From NCBI RefSeq assembly GCF_030758615.1, contig NZ_CP132381.1:496001-560000 (forward strand): 64,000 nucleotides of DNA. Reading direction: 5' to 3'. The notes below the pieces were generated by a model that made no database searches, was not told where the DNA came from, and saw only the letters and a list, made by a program, of their open reading frames with translations. How positions within the stretch are numbered: position 1 is the stretch's first letter; each line of letters begins with the position of its first letter. The position numbers were made by a program, and so were the translations under genes. Below, one piece after another: positions 56,210-64,000 of this stretch. Source of the DNA: Gilliamella apis (GTDB taxonomy: Bacteria; Pseudomonadota; Gammaproteobacteria; Enterobacterales; Orbaceae).

Positions 56210-57193
56210 ATGAATAATCCATCGATAAAACAGATACTCGATCTAGTTCAAGAAGATTTAGTGAAGGTTAATCAGGCAATACAAGCAGAGCTTAGCTCTG
56301 ATGTTGTATTAATCAATCAATTAGGCAATTACATTATTAGTAGTGGCGGTAAACGTATTCGTCCAATCATTGCGCTACTTATTGCTAAAGCACTGAATTA
56401 TCAGGGTGATAAACATATTATAACGGCTGCTTTTATTGAATTTATTCATACTGCAACCTTATTGCATGATGATGTTGTTGATGAGTCAGATTTACGCCGA
56501 GGCAAATCAACAGCTAATGCATTATTTGGTAATGCTGCTAGTGTTTTGGTCGGTGATTATATTTATACTCGTTCTTTTCAAATGATGGTTCGTACCGAAT
56601 CATTTAAAGTATTACAAATTATGTCTGAGGCCACGAATGTTATCGCAGAAGGTGAAGTCCAACAACTACTTAATTGTAATGATCCAGATATTACTAAAGA
56701 ACAGTATCTACAAGTCATATATCGTAAAACAGCAAGACTATTTGAAGCGACATCTCATTCCGCTGCAGTCCTTGCTGAAGCGACCCCAGAACAAGAATTT
56801 GCCTTACAAGAATATGGAAAATATTTAGGAACTGCTTTTCAAATTATTGATGACTTATTAGATTATAGTGCCGATAGTAATCAAAAATTGGGTAAAAATT
56901 TAGGTGATGATCTTAATGAGGGTAAACCGACATTACCACTACTACATGCAATGCATCATGCTAATGCACAGGATGCGGCTTTAATCCGGCAAGCAATTGA
57001 ACAAGGAAATGGCCGCCATTTATTAGATCATGTTTTAGCGGTGATGAAGTCATGCGGATCGCTTGAATTTACTTTAGAAACAGCCCAGCAAGAGGCAAAT
57101 AAAGCGTTTAATGTGATTTCAATTTTACCAGATTCTCCTTATAAAAAAGCACTACAAGATCTGGCATTGTTATCAGTAAAAAGGGAAAACTAA
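56210..57193 (+). CDS. ispB: Octaprenyl diphosphate synthase
   Basis: A trans-prenyltransferase making the quinone side chain. First Asp-rich motif LLHDDVVDESDLRRG, second IIDDLLDY; GGKRIRP and GDYIYTRSFQMM are typical of IspB. I take the ATG at 56210 (MNNPSIKQILDLVQED, 327 aa; E. coli 323); upstream in-frame starts from 56144 have no family counterpart. Quinone made here would receive electrons from the formate dehydrogenase. Divergent from tonB. Confidence 0.94.
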   Translation: MNNPSIKQILDLVQEDLVKVNQAIQAELSSDVVLINQLGNYIISSGGKRIRPIIALLIAKALNYQGDKHIITAAFIEFIHTATLLHDDVVDESDLRRGKSTANALFGNAASVLVGDYIYTRSFQMMVRTESFKVLQIMSEATNVIAEGEVQQLLNCNDPDITKEQYLQVIYRKTARLFEATSHSAAVLAEATPEQEFALQEYGKYLGTAFQIIDDLLDYSADSNQKLGKNLGDDLNEGKPTLPLLHAMHHANAQDAALIRQAIEQGNGRHLLDHVLAVMKSCGSLEFTLETAQQEANKAFNVISILPDSPYKKALQDLALLSVKREN

Positions 57194-57359
57194 CAGTGAT
57201 GTTTATTTGATAATTTTAAATACATTAGTTATACAATTTGTTTAATTAATATTGTTTTTTACCATTGATGGTGAATATTTCAAATTGAATTTTATTATGT
57301 TATGTAAATAGGTTGTACCCTTTTTATAACAATCCCATTGTTCAAATAAGGTTATTATC

Positions 57360-58232
57360 ATGTTCAAAAGGTCTTGGCCGGTTTTTTTAATTTTCGTATC
57401 GATGATTTCTGTGCAATCAAGCGCTTCATTTGCTAAATATTTATTCCCAGTACTTGGTCCAGAAGCAATGACTGCTTGGCGTTTATTTTTTTCCGCTATT
57501 TTATTGGTCATAATCTTTAAACCTTGGCGTAAAACGATTTCTAAACCAGCAATTAAATATATTATTTTATATGGTATTGCCATGGGATGCATGAATTTAT
57601 CTTTTTATAATGCTATCTCTCGTATTCCTTTAGGTATTGCTGTCGCAATTGAATTGACGGGGCCAATTATGGTCGCTATGTTTTCCGGTCGACGATTAAC
57701 CGATTTTATTTGGTTAGCTATTGCCATAATTGGATTAGTTATGTTGTTGCCTATTCATCAAGCAGCCAGTGATTTAGATCCGATAGGTCTTTTACTTGCT
57801 TTAGGTGCTGGAGGCTGTTGGGCTGGTTATATTCTTTTTGGTCGTAAGGCAGGCGAAATATATGGTGCACCAAGTGTTGCACTCGGCTCGATTGTTGCTT
57901 CAGTATTACTCTTTCCTATTGGGGTATGGCAAAGTGGTAGCACAATGTTTTCCTTGGACATTTTACCATTAGCTTTCATGGTTTCACTGTTAGCATCAGC
58001 GATTCCTTATGGTCTTGATATGGTCGCATTACCGCGTTTACCAGCCCAAACTTTTAGTACCTTAATGAGTTTGTCGCCAGTATTTGCGGCATTTTCGGGA
58101 TTAATTGTTTTACATGAACAGTTAACACATTACCAGTGGTTAGCTATTATGTTTATTATTGTTTCTTCGATTGGTACGGTATTAACTATGCATCGACCAA
58201 GTAAAATTAAAGTGCTAAATCGAGAAGATTGA
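57360..58232 (+). CDS. rhtA: Threonine/homoserine exporter (EamA family)
   Basis: A ten-segment drug/metabolite-type exporter, 290 aa. Resembles E. coli RhtA (YbiF): VQSSASFAKYLFPVLGPEAMTAWRLFFSA, PLGIAVAIELTGPIMVAMFSGRR, ALGAGGCWAGYILFGRKAG, IPYGLDMVALPRLPAQTFSTLMSLSPVFAA. It would export threonine, homoserine or related amino acids. Single gene, AAGG before the ATG; convergent with ffh. Confidence 0.88.
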   Translation: MFKRSWPVFLIFVSMISVQSSASFAKYLFPVLGPEAMTAWRLFFSAILLVIIFKPWRKTISKPAIKYIILYGIAMGCMNLSFYNAISRIPLGIAVAIELTGPIMVAMFSGRRLTDFIWLAIAIIGLVMLLPIHQAASDLDPIGLLLALGAGGCWAGYILFGRKAGEIYGAPSVALGSIVASVLLFPIGVWQSGSTMFSLDILPLAFMVSLLASAIPYGLDMVALPRLPAQTFSTLMSLSPVFAAFSGLIVLHEQLTHYQWLAIMFIIVSSIGTVLTMHRPSKIKVLNRED

Positions 58233-58242
58233 GTGTATTGAG

Positions 58243-58272
58243 TTACTATCGCGTGTTTGGGCGCGATAGTAA
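58243..58272. terminator. Hairpin between convergent rhtA and ffh
   Basis: A perfect 11-bp stem TTACTATCGCG/CGCGATAGTAA with an 8-nt loop. No U-tract on either strand, so it may act with Rho or simply stabilise 3' ends. Confidence 0.5.
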
Positions 58273-58300
58273 TTAAGTGAAAGAGAAGTAAAGTTAACTT

Positions 58301-59668
58301 TTATCGAGGCGGAAAACCCATGCCTCCGCCCATTAAGCCTTTCATTTGACGCATCATCTTCATCATGCCACCACCTTTCATTTTTTTCATCATTTTTTGC
58401 ATATCTTCAAACTGTTTAAGTAGTTTGTTAACATCTTGTACTTGTGTTCCGGATCCATTTGCAATACGGCGTTTGCGTGATCCTTTGATGATTTCAGGAT
58501 TTGCTCGCTCTTTTAATGTCATAGAGCCAATTATTGCTTCCATCTTGATGGTGATTTTGTCATCCATTTGCGCTTTAATATGATCTGGTAGTTGACCTAC
58601 ACCTGGTAATTTAGCCAGCATGGCCCCCATTCCACCCATATTACGCATCTGTTTAAGCTGATCTTGGAAATCATTAAAGTCAAATTTATCGCCTTTTTTT
58701 AACTTTTTCGCGATTTTTTCCGCTTTTTCACGATCAACATTACTCTGCAATTCTTCAATTAAGGAGAGAACATCTCCCATGCCTAAAATGCGCGAAGCAA
58801 TGCGGTCAGGGTAAAAAGGCTCTAATGCATCCGTTTTTTCCCCCATCCCTAAAAACTTAATTGGTTTGCCAGTGATATGGCGGATTGATAATGCTGCACC
58901 ACCACGAGCATCACCATCAACTTTAGTTAAAATGACACCGGTTAGTGGTAAGGCATCATTAAATGCTTTAGCTGTATTGGCGGCATCTTGTCCGGTCATT
59001 GCATCGACAACAAATAGTGTTTCAATTGGATTGATTGCATCATGTAGTGCTTTGATTTCATCCATCATGTCGCTATCAACATGCAATCGACCAGCGGTAT
59101 CGACAATCAGTACATCAAAAAATTGTAATTTCGCATGTGAAATTGCTTTATTAACAATATCAACCGGTTTTTGATTGATATCTGATGGGAAGCACTCGAC
59201 ATCAATTGTTTTAGCAAGTGTTTCTAATTGTTTTATCGCTGCGGGTCGATAAACATCGGCAGAAACAACTAATACTTTCTTTTTTTGTTTTTCTTTTAAA
59301 AATTTTGCTAGTTTTGCAACGCTAGTTGTTTTACCTGCACCTTGTAAACCAGCCATTAGCATTACCGCTGGAGGCTGAGTAGCTAAGTTAAGTGAACTAT
59401 TAACTTCACCCATTGCTGCAGTCAGTTCAGCTTGAACGATTTTTATAAACTCTTGGCCTGGGGTTAGTGTTTTATTTACGTCTAAACCGACGGCTTTTTG
59501 TTTAACTTGGTTAATAAATTCCCGTACTACAGGTAGGGCAACATCAGCTTCAAGTAATGCCATTCTGACATCACGCAGCGCATCTTTGATATTATCTTCA
59601 GACAGACGTCCACGACCACTAATATTGCGGAATGTCTGTGATAAACGGTCAGTTAAATTCTCAAACAT
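58301..59668 (-). CDS. ffh: Signal recognition particle protein Ffh
   Basis: The SRP GTPase. N domain, then the G domain with GLQGAGKTTSVAKLAKFL, DTAGRLHVD and TKVDGDARGGAALS, then a methionine-rich M domain (KMMKKMKGGGMMKMMRQMKG) that binds signal peptides and 4.5S RNA (SGTQVQDVNKLLKQF). I take the ATG at 59668 (MFENLTDRLSQTF, 455 aa; E. coli 453), with GAGAG upstream; a longer frame from 59707 adds unrelated residues. Confidence 0.97.
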   Translation of the reverse strand: MFENLTDRLSQTFRNISGRGRLSEDNIKDALRDVRMALLEADVALPVVREFINQVKQKAVGLDVNKTLTPGQEFIKIVQAELTAAMGEVNSSLNLATQPPAVMLMAGLQGAGKTTSVAKLAKFLKEKQKKKVLVVSADVYRPAAIKQLETLAKTIDVECFPSDINQKPVDIVNKAISHAKLQFFDVLIVDTAGRLHVDSDMMDEIKALHDAINPIETLFVVDAMTGQDAANTAKAFNDALPLTGVILTKVDGDARGGAALSIRHITGKPIKFLGMGEKTDALEPFYPDRIASRILGMGDVLSLIEELQSNVDREKAEKIAKKLKKGDKFDFNDFQDQLKQMRNMGGMGAMLAKLPGVGQLPDHIKAQMDDKITIKMEAIIGSMTLKERANPEIIKGSRKRRIANGSGTQVQDVNKLLKQFEDMQKMMKKMKGGGMMKMMRQMKGLMGGGMGFPPR

Positions 59669-59752
59669 ACTAACTCTCAACAAATTAAAAAAATTATCAC
59701 CTATCATATCAGAAAATTTGCAGAAGTCCCATGATCATAAATTTGTTATGGC

Positions 59753-59781
59753 TTGACACAAAATTGTGTTCCTGTTGAAAT
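59753..59781 (+). promoter_or_regulatory. ridA promoter
   Basis: TTGACA (59753-59758) and TGAAAT (59776-59781), 17 bp apart, ending 33 bp before the ridA ATG. The -35 is perfect, the -10 weak. Confidence 0.45.
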
Positions 59782-59814
59782 GAGAGTCATAATAAATAAA
59801 GGAGAAAGTTATCT

Positions 59815-60198
59815 ATGGTGAAAGTAGTTAATACCGATAAAGCCCCTGCAGCTATTGGTCCTTATGTACAAGGTGTCGATTTGGGTAATATGTTATTTGC
59901 ATCAGGTCAAATCCCAATTAATCCAGCAACTGGTGAGATGCCAACTTGCGTGAAAGAACAAGCTAAGCAAAGTTTAGCTAATGTTAAAGCAATTATTACT
60001 GAGGCGGGTTATCAAGTTAAAAATATCGTTAAAACAACTATTTTTTTAGCTGATATGAATGATTTTGCTGATGTTAATAGTGTCTATGAAGAATTTTTTA
60101 CCGAAAATCAAGCAAGCTTTCCAGCTCGTTCTTGTGTGCAAGTAGCTCGAATTCCGAAAGATGCTAAAGTTGAAATAGAAGTTATTGCTGTTAAATAA
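59815..60198 (+). CDS. ridA: 2-iminobutanoate/2-iminopropanoate deaminase RidA
   Basis: Hydrolyses reactive enamine/imine intermediates from PLP enzymes such as threonine dehydratase. 127 aa of the YjgF/YER057c/UK114 fold: APAAIGPYVQGVDLGNMLFASGQIPINP, FLADMNDFADVNSVYEEFF and PARSCVQVARIPKDAKVEIEVIA with the active-site Arg. GGAG 9 nt before the ATG. Single gene. Confidence 0.96.
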   Translation: MVKVVNTDKAPAAIGPYVQGVDLGNMLFASGQIPINPATGEMPTCVKEQAKQSLANVKAIITEAGYQVKNIVKTTIFLADMNDFADVNSVYEEFFTENQASFPARSCVQVARIPKDAKVEIEVIAVK

Positions 60199-60210
60199 GT
60201 TTGCCAAAAT

Positions 60211-60233
60211 CATTAGCACCAATAGTGCTAATG
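60211..60233 (+). terminator. Hairpin after ridA
   Basis: A perfect 9-bp stem CATTAGCAC/GTGCTAATG with a 5-nt loop, 13 bp past the ridA stop. No U-run follows directly; the TTGAGG motif with its T7 run comes next. Confidence 0.5.
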
Positions 60234-60235
60234 AA

Positions 60236-60263
60236 GCAAAAAAGTTGAGGGAAGTTTTTTTGC
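60236..60263. repeat. Dispersed TTGAGG motif, copy D
   Basis: GCAAAAAAGTTGAGGGAAG then TTTTTTTGC. Here the ends are also complementary (GCAAAAAA/TTTTTTGC), placing TTGAGGG in a loop, so this copy could form a weak hairpin with a U-rich end after ridA. Confidence 0.4.
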
Positions 60264-60461
60264 GGCTTTTCTTGCTAAATTTTCCTATTTTTTGTCATCA
60301 GTTATGATGCTTTTCTATCTGGATCAGGCTGTTAAACACTCGATTTTATTTGCCTAAAATTATTTATATTTAAACTGTTATTTAGTGATTGATTGCTAAT
60401 TGAGTTGGTGCAATAATCTACAATTATACATTGCTATTTATTGGTTAATTAGGTTGGAAAA

Positions 60462-61658
60462 ATGTTTGAAAAAGTAGAGTCGTATGCTGGTGACCCAATT
60501 TTGTCATTAGTCGCAGAATTTAATAATGATAGCCGTCAGGATAAGACCAATTTAAGTATTGGATATTATTATGATGAAAACAGTGAGGTTCCGCAGTTAT
60601 CATGTGTTAAAACGGCCCGTGATTATATTTATCAACATCAACAAGGCGCACAACTTTATTTGCCAATGAGTGGTTTACCTAGTTATTGCCAAGCGATCCA
60701 ATCACTGCTTTTTGGTGAAGATAATTCTGCTATTCAAGCTAAACGTATTGCAACTATTCAAACGTTAGGTGGGTCAGGTGCCCTGAAAGTTGGTGCTGAT
60801 TTTCTTTATCACTATTTTCCGAATTCTCAAGTATGGGTGAGTGATCCAACTTGGGAAAATCATATTGCTATTTTTAGTGGTGCAGGCTTTAAAGTAAATA
60901 AATATCCTTATTTTGACCCAACAACTTGTGGTGTAAAATTTGACGCTATGCTTGATACATTAAATAGCTTACCGGCTAAAAGTATCGTGCTATTACATCC
61001 TTGTTGTCATAATCCTACTGGTGTCGATTTAACACAGCCGCAGTGGGATAAAGTGATTGAAGTTTTACAAAATCGTGATCTTATCCCATTTATGGATATT
61101 GCTTATCAAGGTTTTGGTGAAAGTATCGAAAATGATAGTTATGCAATCAAAAAAGTCGCTGAGAAAGGATTATGTGGTTTGATCAGTAATTCTTTTTCTA
61201 AAACTTTTTCACTGTATGGAGAACGGGTAGGTGGATTATCCGTATTATGTGATGATAGCCAAGCAGCAAATTGTGTATTTGGTCAGTTACAAGCAACAGT
61301 TCGTCGTAACTATTCCAGCCCAGCTGCGTATGGAGCGCAATTGGTCTCATATGTATTAAATAATACGGAACTTAAAGCTTTATGGCTTAATGAAGTTCAA
61401 ACCATGCGCAACCGTATTGTAACCATGCGTTCAACCTTAGTCGATTTATTAAAAACAGCAGCACCGGCACAAAATTTTGATTATTTGGTTAAACAAAGAG
61501 GTATGTTTAGCTATACAGGTTTTTCTAAAGAGCAAGTCACACAGCTAAAAGATGATTTCGCCGTTTATTTGGTGGGCAGCGGAAGAATGTGTGTGGCGGG
61601 ATTAAATCACCATAATATACATCGTGTAGCAGAAGCATTTGCCACAATAAAATCATAA
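60462..61658 (+). CDS. tyrB: Aromatic amino acid aminotransferase
   Basis: A PLP aminotransferase for tyrosine, phenylalanine, aspartate and leucine. It follows E. coli TyrB rather than Asp[26 protein letters not shown] start, [52 protein letters not shown], and the PLP-Lys segment [21 protein letters not shown]. Length 398 aa against 397. Together with aspC at 25 kb the genome has both classical enzymes. A 263-bp gap upstream holds its promoter. Confidence 0.94.
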   Translation: MFEKVESYAGDPILSLVAEFNNDSRQDKTNLSIGYYYDENSEVPQLSCVKTARDYIYQHQQGAQLYLPMSGLPSYCQAIQSLLFGEDNSAIQAKRIATIQTLGGSGALKVGADFLYHYFPNSQVWVSDPTWENHIAIFSGAGFKVNKYPYFDPTTCGVKFDAMLDTLNSLPAKSIVLLHPCCHNPTGVDLTQPQWDKVIEVLQNRDLIPFMDIAYQGFGESIENDSYAIKKVAEKGLCGLISNSFSKTFSLYGERVGGLSVLCDDSQAANCVFGQLQATVRRNYSSPAAYGAQLVSYVLNNTELKALWLNEVQTMRNRIVTMRSTLVDLLKTAAPAQNFDYLVKQRGMFSYTGFSKEQVTQLKDDFAVYLVGSGRMCVAGLNHHNIHRVAEAFATIKS

Positions 61659-61682
61659 TGTGACTAACTAGAGGAGAATCAC

Positions 61683-61832
61683 ATGTTACGTAAAGTATTT
61701 ATTTTAATAGTAAGTATTGCGATGACAACAATGGTAGTTGGTTGTAACACGTTTAAAGGTGTCGGTAAAGATGTTCAATCTGGCGGTAAAGCAATTACGA
61801 ATACGGCTGAAAATGTTAGTGAAAAGATGTAA
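61683..61832 (+). CDS. ecnB: Entericidin-type small lipoprotein
   Basis: A 49-aa lipoprotein precursor with GGAG upstream. Signal peptide MLRKVFILIVSIAMTTMVVG followed by the lipid-modified Cys21. The mature part CNTFKGVGKDVQSGGKAIT matches the E. coli entericidin pattern CNTTRGVGEDISDGGNAIS. Entericidin A/B form an antidote/bacteriolytic pair in E. coli; only one copy is seen here, so whether it acts as antidote, toxin or neither is open. It follows tyrB by 24 bp and may be co-transcribed. Confidence 0.85.
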   Translation: MLRKVFILIVSIAMTTMVVGCNTFKGVGKDVQSGGKAITNTAENVSEKM

Positions 61833-61877
61833 ATAGTGGCTGGAGTTACTTATAAATATTTTATAAATAAACAATAA

Positions 61878-62384
61878 ATGAAGTATCGTATTTTTAATAT
61901 TTTCTTTATATTTTTACTTGTAGGGTGTAGTTCGTTGAATTTTCGAACTGCACCTTTAACAATGGAAAATTGCCAGTATCAAAATCGTTCAGGTATTGAA
62001 TTCAAGTTAAACCAACTTGAAAGCAATGTTTCAACATATCCCCATATTTACCTTTCTCAAAGTCGAGCTAGTCGTCATTTAACAACTAACTATGTCGGTT
62101 TAAAAGGCAAATTAACTGGTCAAATTTTTGTACGAGATTATCCGAAAGAGACATTTTGGCGAAGTCCTAATATATTTGAACGAGCATCAATGTATGATGA
62201 CGGTTATGATGATTTGTATATTAGTCGTAAACAGAAGGAATCTCGTGATCGTAAGGCAAAATTTGTAGTAAAAGAAGCGGTATTAGAAAACTGTCAGATT
62301 ATCTATATTTCCATTGATTCTTTAGCTAAAGATAGAGATAATCCTTCATTAATCGAATCTGCGGATTTATCTATTATTAAATAA
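61878..62384 (+). CDS. Putative lipoprotein, unknown function
   Basis: A 168-aa protein with a lipoprotein signal (MKYRIFNIFFIFLLVGC; Cys17). The mature domain has two cysteines (MENCQYQ near the start, ENCQIIYIS near the end) that could form a disulfide, and a mixed alpha/beta look with many charged residues in the middle (YDDGYDDLYISRKQKES). I recognise no family. No clear ribosome site precedes the ATG. It is 45 bp after the entericidin gene and 10 bp before a DUF2569 gene, so the three small envelope genes may form one unit. Confidence 0.65.
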   Translation: MKYRIFNIFFIFLLVGCSSLNFRTAPLTMENCQYQNRSGIEFKLNQLESNVSTYPHIYLSQSRASRHLTTNYVGLKGKLTGQIFVRDYPKETFWRSPNIFERASMYDDGYDDLYISRKQKESRDRKAKFVVKEAVLENCQIIYISIDSLAKDRDNPSLIESADLSIIK

Positions 62385-62394
62385 GGATATTTAT

Positions 62395-62895
62395 ATGACT
62401 GATAACTCACCCCTTAGAGGATTAGGTGGCTGGCTTATTGTTGTTGCAATAAGATTAATTTTGAGTTGTATCAGTAATATATTTTTGATTATTTATATAA
62501 GCATTATCTTTATAAGATTGGCTAATTTTACTAATTCAAATTCCATTTTTTATAGTGAAAATCTTAACTGGATTTATCCATTAGAAATTGGTATGAATTT
62601 GATTCTTATTTTTTTTAATATCTACTTACTTTATCTTTTTTTCACTAAAAATTATAAATTTCCATCTTTGATGATTTGTTTTGAACTGTTAGTTATTGGA
62701 TTGATGCTTTTAGATCAGTTTATTACTCATCAATTTACCACATTTAAAATTGAAAGCCGTGATTTGTTTAATATAGCCAAAAACATTATTTTGAGCGTTA
62801 TTTGTATTTCTTATATGTTAAAATCTGAAAGAGTTTATAACACGTTTGTTAATGGGCGTCGTAGAGTGGAAAGTAATAACAATATTATTAGTTAA
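62395..62895 (+). CDS. DUF2569 family membrane protein
   Basis: A 166-aa inner-membrane protein with four predicted helices: about 12-42, 60-84, 92-112 and 125-142. The opening LRGLGGWLIVVAIRLILS and the closing SYMLKSERVYNTFVN are the signatures of DUF2569 proteins, whose role is unknown. AAGGA lies 7 nt upstream. It follows the unknown lipoprotein by 10 bp, suggesting co-expression. Confidence 0.75.
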   Translation: MTDNSPLRGLGGWLIVVAIRLILSCISNIFLIIYISIIFIRLANFTNSNSIFYSENLNWIYPLEIGMNLILIFFNIYLLYLFFTKNYKFPSLMICFELLVIGLMLLDQFITHQFTTFKIESRDLFNIAKNIILSVICISYMLKSERVYNTFVNGRRRVESNNNIIS

Positions 62896-62915
62896 TATAT
62901 TTTTAAGGAACTAAA

Positions 62916-63830
62916 ATGTCATCAAATTTTGAACCATCTTTAAAGGGCAAAGTTAAGAAAGCCGTAATTCCAGTCGCAGGCCTTGGCACGAGAATGTTGC
63001 CTGCAACCAAAGCGATTCCTAAAGAGATGTTACCCGTGGTGGATAAACCACTTATACAATATGTTGTTAAAGAGTGTATTGCAGCAGGAATAACTGAGAT
63101 TATTTTTGTGACACATTCTTCTAAAAATTCGATTGAAAACCATTTTGATACTAGCTTCGAGCTTGAAGCTATGTTAGAAGCGCGAGTTAAACGTCAACTC
63201 TTGCAAGAAGTGCAAGGAATACTACCAAAACATGTTACTATCACAAGTGTTCGCCAAGGTTTAGCCAAAGGGCTTGGTCATGCGGTACTTTGTGCTTATC
63301 CTTTAGTTGGTGATGAACCTTTTGCTGTTGTGTTACCGGATGTGATTATCGATGAGTATGAAAGTGATCTTACTCAAGATAATTTAGCGGCGATGATTCA
63401 TAATTATCATGAGACTAAACATAGCCAAATTATGGTTGAGCCGGTACCAAAAGAACTTGTTTCATCTTATGGTATTGTTGACTGCCGTGGTGAAGAGTTA
63501 TCTGCAGGTAATGTAACACAAATGTATAGTGTAGTTGAAAAACCGTCAATTGAAGAAGCACCATCTAATCAATCTGTGGTAGGCCGTTATGTATTGTCTG
63601 AAAAAATTTGGCCTTTATTAGCCAAAACACCATTAGGTGCTGGTGGTGAAATTCAATTAACTGACGCAATTGCGATGTTACTTGCAGAAGATCCTGTTGA
63701 TGCGTATTGCATTAAAGGCCGAAGCCATGATTGTGGTAATAAATTAGGTTATGTCCAAACTTTTGTACAATATGCAATGCGTCATAAAAGTTTAGGCGAT
63801 GATGTTAAAGCGTGGTTAAAAACGATTTAA
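62916..63830 (+). CDS. galU: UTP-glucose-1-phosphate uridylyltransferase
   Basis: Makes UDP-glucose for LPS, trehalose and galactose metabolism. Nucleotidyltransferase signature [30 protein letters not shown], then EQEVQGIL-like [35 protein letters not shown] and [13 protein letters not shown]. Length 304 aa (E. coli 302). AAGGA upstream; strong terminator after. Confidence 0.96.
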   Translation: MSSNFEPSLKGKVKKAVIPVAGLGTRMLPATKAIPKEMLPVVDKPLIQYVVKECIAAGITEIIFVTHSSKNSIENHFDTSFELEAMLEARVKRQLLQEVQGILPKHVTITSVRQGLAKGLGHAVLCAYPLVGDEPFAVVLPDVIIDEYESDLTQDNLAAMIHNYHETKHSQIMVEPVPKELVSSYGIVDCRGEELSAGNVTQMYSVVEKPSIEEAPSNQSVVGRYVLSEKIWPLLAKTPLGAGGEIQLTDAIAMLLAEDPVDAYCIKGRSHDCGNKLGYVQTFVQYAMRHKSLGDDVKAWLKTI

Positions 63831-63854
63831 TTTTTGGCCTAATCAACTGATATA

Positions 63855-63880
63855 AAAAAGACGCCAATTGGCGTCTTTTT
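63855..63880. terminator. Bidirectional terminator after galU
   Basis: AAAAAGACGCC/GGCGTCTTTTT with an AATT loop; U-tracts on both strands. It serves galU and the convergent gene at the window edge. Confidence 0.9.
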
Positions 63881-63920
63881 GCTATTTGTTTAGAATATAT
63901 CGAAAGTGTAATTTTTATCA

Positions 63921-64000
63921 TTAAACTTCTGACTGCTCATTATCCAAGGTCACATTAGGATCGTTATAGATATCCATATTCATTAATCCAACTTCATGAT
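63921..64000 (-). CDS. C-terminal end of an unidentified gene (cut by window edge)
   Basis: An open minus-strand frame enters from the right edge and ends at a TAA at 63921-63923. The visible end reads HEVGLMNMDIYNDPNVTL then DNEQSEV. It points at the shared terminator after galU, which supports a real gene end. I do not recognise the protein. Confidence 0.5.
   Translation of the reverse strand, partial: HEVGLMNMDIYNDPNVTLDNEQSEV

Noticed and set aside
57242..57592. Minus-strand frame overlapping rhtA
   Set aside because: Antisense to the N-terminal part of a clear EamA transporter, with no ribosome site.

Overview
The window is AT-rich chromosomal DNA from a gammaproteobacterium. Proteins and gene order are close to the Enterobacterales and Pasteurellaceae (fdoGHI-fdhE, ydiB-aroD, dksA-gluQ-folK, sapBCDF, ptsHI-crr, ygfB-pepP). 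The low GC, compact genes and reduced versions of enteric operons suggest an Orbaceae-type host-associated bacterium such as Gilliamella; this assignment is inference. I saw no tRNA, rRNA, CRISPR array, complete insertion sequence or prophage.

Layout. 1-2.3 kb: an ABC importer locus on the minus strand, with two paralogous TrpX/BmpA-type binding proteins (one with a one-base frameshift) and the start of a permease. 2.4-8.2 kb: a respiratory formate dehydrogenase operon (fdoG-fdoH-fdoI-fdhE) whose catalytic subunit has cysteine where E. coli has selenocysteine; an FNR-like site lies upstream. 8.5-12.9 kb: plsB, aroD, ydiB. 13-19.5 kb: an NhaC-type antiporter, rsmB, a divergent quinone-reductase/HxlR pair, serB, and radA broken by a frameshift. 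19.6-26.6 kb: ppnN, moaA, gluQ, dksA, folK, aspC, syd. 27-33.7 kb: rne with a long structured leader, then sapBCDF without sapA. 33.9 kb: metA behind tandem MetJ boxes.

34.9-48.1 kb is the most distinctive region: two complete non-phosphorylating sugar-acid cassettes side by side. Cassette 1 (rhmR-rhmD-rhmT-rhmA-fucO, minus strand) takes up L-rhamnonate, dehydrates it, cleaves it to pyruvate plus L-lactaldehyde, and supplies the lactaldehyde reductase. Cassette 2 has the same five kinds of part in a different gene order: an IlvD/Edd dehydratase, an MFS transporter, a YagE/YjhH-type aldolase, an iron alcohol dehydrogenase and an IclR regulator. It probably handles a pentonate and reduces the resulting aldehyde. 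The cassettes are separated by an orphan methyltransferase and a repeat-rich non-coding stretch holding several palindromic IclR-type operators. rhmD carries a sharply GC-rich patch that looks recombinant.

48.3-64 kb: pgi, then crr-ptsI-ptsH (convergent with pgi), a small lipoprotein, ygfB-pepP, Fur-regulated tonB, ispB, rhtA, ffh, ridA, tyrB, a small entericidin lipoprotein, an unknown lipoprotein, a DUF2569 membrane protein, galU, and the 3' end of an unidentified gene.

Physiology suggested: a sugar-fermenting, oxygen-limited organism that uses PTS sugars and oxidises formate through a molybdenum enzyme. It may also draw on oxidised plant or host sugars, disposing of the aldehydes by reduction to diols, which regenerates NAD+.
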